A stretch of DNA of 64,000 bases. Source: Coturnix japonica. Its lineage: Eukaryota > Chordata > Aves > Galliformes > Phasianidae. The translations under genes and the position numbers were made by a program. This document shows, piece after piece, positions 56,136-64,000 of this stretch; position 1 is the stretch's first letter; the number at the start of each line of letters is the position of its first letter. The stretch is taken from the NCBI RefSeq assembly GCF_001577835.2, contig NC_029532.1, forward strand, positions 124,001-188,000. The letters run 5' to 3'. The notes below the pieces were generated by a model. It was not told the origin of the DNA. It did no database searches and saw only the letters and a list, made by a program, of their open reading frames with translations.

Positions 56136-59100
56136 ATGGCCGCGGGCGGCCCCGCGCTCCCGGACAGCGCCCTGCTCCCGGACAGCGCCCTGCTCCCGGA
56201 CAGCGCCCTGCTCCCGGACAGCGCCCTGCTCCCGGACAGCGTGCTGCTCGAGATCTTCCTGTACCTGGAGCACACGGACGTGTTGGCCGTGGGCCTCGTG
56301 TGCCGCCAGTGGCGAGACGTGGCCCGCGACGAGCTGCTGTGGAAGGAGCTGTTCTACCGGTACTACCGCGTGCAGCGCGACGTGCCGCGGCACCCGGGTG
56401 TGTAACGGGACCGGGGGGGGTGTGTGTGTATGTGTGTATATGTATGTGTGTATGTATGTGTGTGTGTATGTATGTATGTGTGTGTCCGTGTGTGTGTGTC
56501 CGGTCCGTGTCCGCAGGGGTCGGTTCCTCCCCGCTCCATCCATCGTTTAATTCCCGCTCGCTCGGTCCCGTCCGGTCCCTCGTTCCGGTTCCATTTTGCT
56601 GCGGCCCGTCGGGCTCGCTCTCAGTCTCTGCAATAGGGAAATGATCCACGCACAGCGTTGGCTGCTCACCCCGCACGGCCCTTATCGAGCAGAGCTGTCC
56701 GCAGCCTGAGAGCGGCCTGAGCTGCTGCTGCTGCTGCCGAGGAGCCGCCGTGCGGAGCCGTGTCCATAGCGGTAACGCGGTGCTGCGCCCTGAGCTGTAA
56801 CTGGGCGCGCGGCCCCTTGTCGCCGCTGCGTGTCTCTGAGCGGCAGCGATGAACTGGGGCCGGGGAAGCGCCGGGACTGTTTGACCACGTGGGATCCTGG
56901 GATCGTTCCTGGCTGTTTTCTGGCAGCTGGGCTGTGACCGAGGCTTTGAGGGGGGGGATGTCACAGCGCTCTGCTCACCGAGCGGTGCTGGGGTTCCCTG
57001 GCAGCGAGCTGTGCCCTGCCGCAGGGGACGGGCCTCGTAGGCTACAGCGAGTTCCAAAAAGCTTCTGTCCTGTTCAGTGTAACTCGGAAAGTTGGCCATT
57101 ATCCATATAAACGTCTGATCCTCTTCCTTGGGATTTGCTGCCACAACAACTCTATGGGCACATCAAAAATTTTACTGTCAGTCGGTGTAACTCACAGTGT
57201 ACTCCAGGCTTTCCTATTTGCAGGACTCCTTGTTTGCCTTGACATCTTGTGTCCAGCTCCAGTTCTTCTGTTTCCTCTGTTTCTTGACTCGTGCAGATGC
57301 TTTTTCCTGATCTCAGACCCCTTCTGGAACCTTCTTAATTCTGTCAGACAAGACAATCAGAGTGGAGTCCAGTACCCTGAGGAACAGCTTCTGTTTCATT
57401 ACGTGACAGATGTGATGTGCTGGAGCACATCTGCAGTTCTGACTTCTGTTTTGTCCCAAGCAGTTTTTGTTAGCTAGTGTCACGGGTCAGCTAATAGCTG
57501 TTCTCTGGGTGTATCTTATAGTGGCTTCAGTGTCTTAGAACGTAGTGATGTGGTGAGAAGTTGTGTGTTCCTTGGAAGAAAAGATTCTGTGTGTGTGTGG
57601 GAGTGGGAAAACGACTGAGAAAAATGTAAAGTCCTGCTAACACAGCTGAAGCCGCAGGGACTGTGGCCACGTCAGAGCTCCTGGCAGCACTGTGCTTTAC
57701 TACAGGCTGATTTTGTGGCTCCAATGTGCGCCTCAGGTCTGTCACTTCTCCCATGTACGTTCTTGTCATATGTCCCTGCTTGTGTTCCAGCTGCCGTATC
57801 CTGGTATGATGAGTTCCAGAGGCTCTATGACACTATCCCTTGCATTGAAGTGCAGGCCCTGAAGGAGCACAATGACCAGGTTTTGCACCTCAGCTTCTCT
57901 CACTCTGGCTGTTTGTTTGCATCGTGCTCCAAAGACTGTACTGTTAAGGTAATGAGAATTTGGGTCTTGAAGGCATTTAAGTAGGGTTTTCAGTATTATT
58001 TTTTTTCCTTTGACTGGTGAGTGCTGACAGGGCAGGTGAAGTGGGACAGCCTTCAGGCTTCTTGCAGCTTCCTCACTGCTTGTCCGTCTGCCTGTAGATC
58101 TGGAGCAACGAGCTGGACATCTCCCTGCAGCACAGCTCCAACATGAGGCCGTACAACTGGAGCTACACACAGTTCTCCCAGTTCAACTCTGATGACTCCC
58201 TCCTTCTGGTGTCAGGTGTCTTTGTGGGGCCTCACAACTCCTCATCAGGAGAGATTGCCGTAATCAGCATGGGTAAGTTTTGCCTTTGCCTTCACTGAGC
58301 CTCCCTGAGAGGGTTCTCTGTGCTACAACCAAGGAGTGCTGCTAAATGCACAGCTCTCCTGTTCAGAAGGGCTCCCATGGGGTGGGGGGCTGGGATCATG
58401 TGAAGATCTGTATGTGTTTGAGTTGTTCTTGTCTTTGGGGCATCTGCTTTGGGCCATGCTTGGAGGAAGGCTGTGTAGCTCGGTTATATTCTGGACTGGT
58501 TCTGTCTGGCTGCCCTTATGTTTTGTTGTCCCTCTGCACGTACTTCCCACAGATCTCTGTAGAGGAGAGAAATGGTCTGTGTCTGCAGCCATGCCCTGGG
58601 GCTGGTCACTTGGTGGGCAGTGTCTGCTCAGCTTGCAGTGAAGGTGCTGTGTCAGTGCCTCCCCTGCTGTGGGCTGAGACCTAACTCCATTTCCCATTCC
58701 TTCTGCAATGGTTTCTCCAGATCCCCTGTCTGTCTCACGCTCCTGTTTCCCCTCTCTTCCAGAGAACTTCACATTGCTCTCCAGGGTGAGGAATAAACCT
58801 TATGATGTGTTTGGCTGTTGGCTGAATGAAACAAACTTGATATCTGGCAATCTGCATCGGATTGGGCGTATAACCTCCTGCTCTGTGCTGTGGCTGAACA
58901 ACGCTTTCCAGGTGAGGTGCCTCTGTTCCAGCTCCTCGGGCAATGCAGCTTCCTGCTGGTTCTCATGGGAAGAAAAGCTGTGGAGGAGATGTGAGAGGGA
59001 AACAGTGGCTCAGACCCTTGTCTGCCCTGTTTATCTCCTCTGACTCACCCTCTGGATATTGAGCTTGAGGCAACCCTGGCATGGAGTTTCTCCACCCTCG

Positions 59101-62100
59101 GTGTTATAGTACTCATTGCAATATCCTTATTCTACCCTTTGCTTCCATTATTATTATTATTATATTTGCTTTATTAATTGGGATGAGGAGTTGGTGCAGA
59201 GTTGTAGAGCAGGAGTTGCTGAATAGGAGGGCAGATGAACTGTGGCGGGGTTACTGATGTGAGGCTGGGCCTGGGATGGCTGCAGCCTGGCACGTGTTGA
59301 GCAGTGACTGTTCTCCCACTTGGCAGCTCATTGCATTGTTCCTGGAGGTGGCTGGGTGGCTGGTTCTGTCCTGCTGCCACTGCTGAGATGTGTGGGCCGG
59401 GTGCTGTCTTACACTGTGATGAGACCTACAGATGGAGTGTGTGATGGCCTTAGCCTCTGTGCTGCTTGTTTGTTCTCTGCTACTTGTGCTTCTCAGACAC
59501 ATTGCTCTTCCATGTCTTGCCTCTGTCCTGTTGTCACAGCTGCACATCCTGGTGTTTTGTGTCTTTGATTCAAACCTTTGATGCTGGCTCTATCTGGAGT
59601 TCCCTGTGGGGGCCGGGACCCTTCCAATAACCACATCTCTGTGTTGCACCTGACACTGCAGCATTAACTCGTGCATCTCCAGGAGGCACGGAATGACCTT
59701 GCCTGGTTTGTCAGAAATGTTGAAGTGTGGCTGCAGGCAGCCAAAGCAGGGGAGAGATTTGCAGCTTGTTACGGGGAGCTGACAATGCAGCTGATTCTGC
59801 TGAGGGGCACATGCAAGCTCCAGGAGCACTGAGTTCCTCTCCCTTTGCTTCACATAGGCTGGAGGGATTGTGCTTTGCACTTCACCTGTTTATCATGGGG
59901 GGCTGTTCCTGAAATTCTCAGCAGTGCCAACTGGTGACCTCAGGCAGGAAGGTGGGAGCAAGGCTGCCTGGCCTCTGTGTTTCCAGCTCAGATGTTTTCC
60001 TTTAAAAGCCTGGCCCTGGCTTTTTGTCTCCTCACACCCACCTCCAGGATGGGAAGGAGTGTAACAAAGCTGGCTGGCATCTCTGGCAGGTCCTGATGGA
60101 AATACCTAGAGATGCCTATAGAGCAATGCTGGGAGGTCGGTGTGTGACCAGAGCCAGCAGCATGGGTTCAGGCTGTGGGAGCAGCTCTGTAGTGAGGGGA
60201 TTCCTGCTCACTTTTCTTTTCTGCTCCCAGGGCATAGAGTCTGAGAATGTGAATGTAGTGAAGAGACTGTTCAAAATCCAGAATCTGAATGCCAGCACTA
60301 TCCGGACCGTGATGGTGGCTGACTGCAGCCGGTACGATTCCCCAGACCTGCTCCTGGACTATGAGGAGCAGCTGGCTGCCTCTTCCACCTCCACCTGCCC
60401 AGTCTTTGATCTCGGCAGTGACAGCGAAGAAGAGGAGTCCAAGCCCAAGCAGACTCCAGAGCCAGCAGTACAGGAATTGCCGGATGACGGGGGTGTGCCA
60501 GCAGAGGATGAGCTGCAGCAGTTCTTTGATGATATCATGGGGGGCTGTGTGAGGCCTGCCATGACTGAGGCTGAGCTGGAGAACAAAGTGGCTGAGCTGT
60601 TCATACGCAACAGAACTAAACCGCCTGAGGTGAACCTGCTTTCCACGGACAGCAACAGCAAGACAAAGTACTTAATTTTCACCACAGGGTGCCTCACCTA
60701 CTCTCCGCACCAGATAGGTAAGGCTGTGGTTGAGCTCCAGGGCACGTCAGCCTTCTTAGGGGTGTGGGCTGCAGCTACGCTCTGGATGTTAATCTGGAGA
60801 AGACCTGTGTTGTTTGCTGATGTTTGTGGTGAGTTGCAGTTTTGCTCAAGCTGGGTTCTCTGTACAGGGCCAGAGGCTTTTGAGACTCCTCCACTAGCTG
60901 GAGGTGGTTTGCCTGCTGGCACTTGCCTCATGGTTTTGTTGCTACCAGGGCAGGATCTTCACAATTGGACACATAGAGGATGCTGAGTACAAGGCACTGC
61001 TAGCGAGAGCCTGGAAGCAGCTGGCAGGGACAGGAGCCCTGTGCCAGCCCTTATCTCAGCCCCTGACTGGAAACAAACCAGTCCTCCTTTCTTAGCAGTG
61101 CTGAGGGAAGTCCCTCCTTGAAGCCAATGGGCTTTAATCAGCCCTGCTGGTTTGTGGCAGAAGCCCATGGATGGCACGATCCTCCTTTCTGTTCCCAAGG
61201 GATTAAAAGGATCCTGCCCCACCAGATGACAACTGCTGGGCCAGTGCTTGGGGAGGAGAGACGTTCGGATGAGTTCTTTGACTCGCTGGATCACGTCATT
61301 GACATCCATGGGCACATAATTGGCATGGGTCTCTCCCCTGACCACCGGTGAGTATGACTGGAGGGGGGAGGAAGCTGCCTGCTGACCTCGGGCAGCAGAG
61401 AGTTTGGGTTACAGCTGTGTGGGGGCTTTGGAGTGAATGGGAGGAGAAATGACTTTCTGCCTCAAGGGCAAACCTCTCTGCATCAGGCTGGGGTGAGGCG
61501 CTCTGCATTAGGGCATGTGGCTGCCACTTTCTGCCTGTGTTTCAGAGCTGCAGATCTGCTAAGGACCAGCTGTGTGGTCCCTGCCCTGCCTGCCTGTGTG
61601 AGAGGGTTTTATACTGTGGCTCCATGAGTGCAGGGTAACCCCTCTGCTTTCCTCCCCAAGATACCTGTATGTGAACAGCCGTGCCTGGCCTCGGGACTGT
61701 GTCATCTCCGACCCCATGCAGCCACCCCCCATTGCTGAGGAGATCGATCTGCACGTGTTTGATTTGAAGACAATGAAGGAAGTGAAACGAGCCCTCCGTG
61801 CACATCGGGCCTACACACCCAACGAGGAGTGTTTCTTCATCTTCCTGGACGTCAGCAGGGACTTTGTGGCAAGGTGTGTGGCACTGGGCTGGGCAGGATG
61901 CTGCCCAGGTACGGGATGGCTTTGGGTGTTGAGCTGTGGGCTGTCGTGCTGCAGGTAGGGCTGGTCCGAGAGCGGGAGGCTGCTGTGAGCAGAGCAGGAA
62001 ATAGGAGGTTTGTGTGGAGCAGGGATGGAGTCAGAGGGTGCTGCTGCAGGATGTCTATTCTGGTCCTGTTGTGAAATCAGCAAGGAAAAAGGAAATGTGT

Positions 62101-62737
62101 GGCTGTGGCTTGTTTGTCAGTGGGTGGCAGTTGCCCTTCTTGAGGGCTGCAGGCTGCAGGTGTTACAGGGCAAGTTGGGGTGGCTGGAGCAGGCTCACTG
62201 CAGCCCAGAACAGGGCTGGTTTGCTGCAGGTGCCACAGCGTGAGTCTGGCTGCATTTCCAGAGCTTTAATTGATGCTGCTGTGAGGCCTCATTTCAGACT
62301 CCAGTTCTGGAAACCTACTTGTGTTTGTAGCAGGGCCTGGGTCACAAAGGGGGTTTGCCCCCTTAGGGTGGGTGTCTGTGGGTGATGGCACTGCAGATGG
62401 AGGCTGGGGCTCCTGGCTGGGTCAGGGCGCTGGGTGCAGAAGGCAGAGCCTGCCTGGCCGGTGTCCTCACTGCTGTCTTGTCTGCTGCAGCGGGGCAGAA
62501 GATCGCCATGGCTACATCTGGGACCGACACTATAACATCTGCCTGGCCAAGCTGCAGCACGACAACGTTGTCAACTCGGTGGCCTTCAGCCCAGTGGAGC
62601 AGGAGCTGCTGCTGACAGCCAGCGATGACACCACCATCAAGGTGTGGCGCTCCCCTCGCACCGTGCGAATCCAGCAGGCCAGGAAGCCCAGGCCCAGGAA
62701 ACTGCTCTTCTCCTGGCTCATGAACCAGAAAAGCTGA
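56136..62737 (+). CDS. FBXW5: FBXW5, F-box and WD-repeat protein 5
   Basis: This is the substrate receptor of SCF (and reported DDB1-CUL4) ubiquitin ligases; known mammalian targets include SASS6, EPS8 and TSC2. Coding exons are 56136-56397, 57791-57948, 58098-58272, 58763-58911, 60231-60717, 61200-61347, 61661-61873 and 62491-62737. Phases all fit, giving 612 aa (human 566). The start has a textbook context (CCACCATGG). Residues 8-37 are five LPDSAL-type hexapeptides leading into the F-box (about 32-80: LLEIFLYL, GLVCRQWRDVARDELLWKEL). WD repeats follow (HNDQVLHLSFSHSGCLFASC, MRPYNWSYTQFSQFN, NVVNSVAFSP, LLLTASDDTTIKVW). Exon 5 holds an acidic, Glu/Ser-rich insert (DLGSDSEEEE) between blades, then KYLIFTTGCLTYSPHQIG. 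Residues otherwise track human FBXW5 closely. Most of the extra length is the amino-terminal repeat and the insert. Confidence 0.97.
56157..56246 (+). repeat. 18-bp in-frame tandem repeat in FBXW5 exon 1
   Basis: Five units of CTCCCGGACAGCGCCCTG are present, the first four identical and the last with two changes (GTGCTG ending). Each encodes Leu-Pro-Asp-Ser-Ala/Val-Leu. The last unit corresponds to the native start of the F-box. Confidence 0.97.
56418..56502. repeat. TG/TATG microsatellite in FBXW5 intron 1
   Basis: A compound (TG)n and (TATG)n tract begins about 20 bp after the exon 1 donor and is likely to be length-variable. Frames through it give repetitive Cys/Val/Tyr peptides and are not genes. 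Confidence 0.95.
59148..59163. repeat. (ATT)n microsatellite in FBXW5 intron 4
   Basis: Five units of ATT lie in an A/T-rich patch of the intron. Confidence 0.7.
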
Positions 62738-63660
62738 ACCCAGGTATAACTGCTCCTGCAGCTTCCTCACTGCGGCCACCTCTGGAGCTTGCGGTGCTTT
62801 GAGCCCTGCACAGCGGAGACGAGCTCTGAGCACACCAATCCTGTCAGCTGAGTTTGGAGGGACCTCGGCAGTGGTAATGGCTTCCTCCTTGGAGTGTCTG
62901 CTTCAAAGACAGAATGTAAGGGCTGAGGACCAGTTCCTGGGTCCGGTGGTCACTGCAGGGTAACCTCCCCACAGCTTATCACAAACGCTGCTACTTGGTC
63001 ACAGCTCTCTGGGTGAGCTTTGGTCTCTGAGAACAGACTGAGGCGCGTCTCCAGGGTTTGTACTGTGTGGGCCTGGAACGTGGCTGACTTCACTGAGAGC
63101 TACTGGCTACAGAGCACCTGCACAAGCAGTGGTACAGTGCTGTGCTGCCTTACTGCGGGTCTCTTTTAATATAGTAGTTTTATTATTGTTTTGTTTGTCC
63201 CAAATCTCCATGGGCAACTTGTCTGGATGCTGGGTGCGCCCAGTGCCGCCCCACACAGTGTTTGGGCCACAAAGGGATGGCAGGAAGGATCAGAGGCTGA
63301 AAAGGCAGCGGGGGAGGCAGTGCTGGGGCAGAGCTGGAGGGGCAGGGCTGCCCTGCCATTGCCTTCTCTTACAACTAAATCCTGATACCATCAGTTTACA
63401 AATCTGAGAATGGGGAGAGCTGCTGGTAACGCCGATCTGGCTTTGCCCTTGTCTTCCCCTGTTCTGTAGCACCTGAATAAGCTATGGCATCGGTAACATA
63501 TTTATTCCAGGGGCTCTGCTGTCCCTTCCAGGGGGTAAACTGTGATGATGGGTCTCATGGTCACCTCCCTCCCTACTTGAGTTGTGGCACTTTAGGTTTT
63601 CTTGGTATGTTCTCTGTGAGCAGGTGAACAGGCAGAGGTGCAGCCATAAGTGTGAATAAA
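62738..63660 (+). other. FBXW5 3' UTR
   Basis: The region between the FBXW5 stop and the first good AATAAA is about 920 bases. No other gene is seen within it. Confidence 0.6.
63655..63660 (+). terminator. FBXW5 polyadenylation signal AATAAA
   Basis: This is the first canonical hexamer on plus after the FBXW5 stop, followed by a GT-rich stretch. Confidence 0.65.
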
Positions 63661-64000
63661 CCTCCTTCCACCAGGGCTGACTCACCTGGGGGCTGGTGAT
63701 CAGCTCCCTCTGAGGGCTCCTCTGATGGGGGAAGCTGGCTCACTTTATGAACTCAGTGTTGTTTACTCTGTATTTGTCCCTGAAGCTTTTCTCTTTCCAG
63801 CCTTCAGCCAACTGTTAGAGTCTAAAATTAAGCTCCTAATCTCCACTTGGCCCAGACAGGGGGAGCTGAAGCTCCCAGGCCAGCAGTGACCCCAGGGGCT
63901 GCACCTGCTGCTACGCTCTGGGCCCCCCAGCTCAGGAGCAGCAGGGCAGGTGTCTGTGCCACTCACAGCCTCAGGTTGCAAACAGGCTTCATGGAGACAG
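63661..64000. other. downstream flank of FBXW5
   Basis: Nothing recognisable is seen before the window ends. Confidence 0.5.

Noticed and set aside
55822-57144. 440-codon minus-strand open frame antisense to FBXW5 exon 1
   Set aside because: It runs through the 18-bp repeat and the TG microsatellite, giving repetitive peptide; it is a shadow of GC-rich and repeat sequence.
57154-57477. Hydrophobic 107-codon frame in FBXW5 intron 1
   Set aside because: No conserved motif, no promoter or splice context; ordinary intronic chance frame.
1-64000. Search for tRNA, rRNA, CRISPR arrays, operons or phage-like modules
   Set aside because: None seen; gene structure is plainly vertebrate and bacterial-type features are not expected.

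Overview
This window is vertebrate nuclear DNA and almost certainly avian. Genes are split by GT-AG introns, promoters lie in CpG islands, and 3' ends of CR1 LINEs are present. One gene translates to the bird protein Ex-FABP (p20K/Ch21) with only a few differences from the chicken sequence as I recall it. The gene set (ABCA2, FUT7, POU5F3, NPDC1, an olfactory receptor, four lipocalins, FBXW5) matches the bird counterpart of human 9q34.3. From memory this is chicken chromosome 17, so a galliform is the best guess.

Layout, left to right. 1-7409: the 5' end of ABCA2 on the minus strand (three coding exons; the rest lies left of the window), with a CpG-island promoter at about 6.2-8.0 kb. 10162-11208: FUT7 (+), with an intronless coding region. 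12912-15783: POU5F3 (-), the class V POU pluripotency factor, five exons, convergent with FUT7. 16.6-20.4 kb: intergenic. 20459-32664: NPDC1 (-), nine exons, with long introns 1 and 2 that hold homeobox/GATA-rich, enhancer-like islands. 32.9-42.4 kb: gene-poor, with one intact olfactory receptor (35743-36741, -), CR1 fragments and simple repeats. 42.4-55.6 kb: four tandem lipocalin genes, all on the minus strand: EXFABP, a CAL-gamma-like lipocalin, PTGDS (CAL-beta) and C8G. They share nearly identical exon sizes and phases, so they arose by tandem duplication. 56136-62737: FBXW5 (+), eight coding exons, divergent from C8G across about 500 bp of CpG-rich DNA.

I joined every multi-exon gene by hand. 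Splice sites and phases close into full reading frames: POU5F3 389 aa, NPDC1 305, EXFABP 178, CAL-gamma 182, PTGDS 185, C8G 200, FBXW5 612.

The lipocalins bind small hydrophobic ligands outside the cell, and each has diverged. PTGDS keeps the catalytic cysteine that its EXFABP and CAL-gamma neighbours lack. C8G keeps the cysteine that joins it to C8 alpha. I found no clearly new multi-gene system. The most notable local oddities are an 18-bp in-frame repeat that multiplies the start of the FBXW5 F-box, a CAL-gamma stop codon that overlaps a splice donor, a lone intact odorant receptor beside the lipocalins, a FUT7 stop codon inside a tandem triplication, and a reversed FUT7 orientation compared with human.
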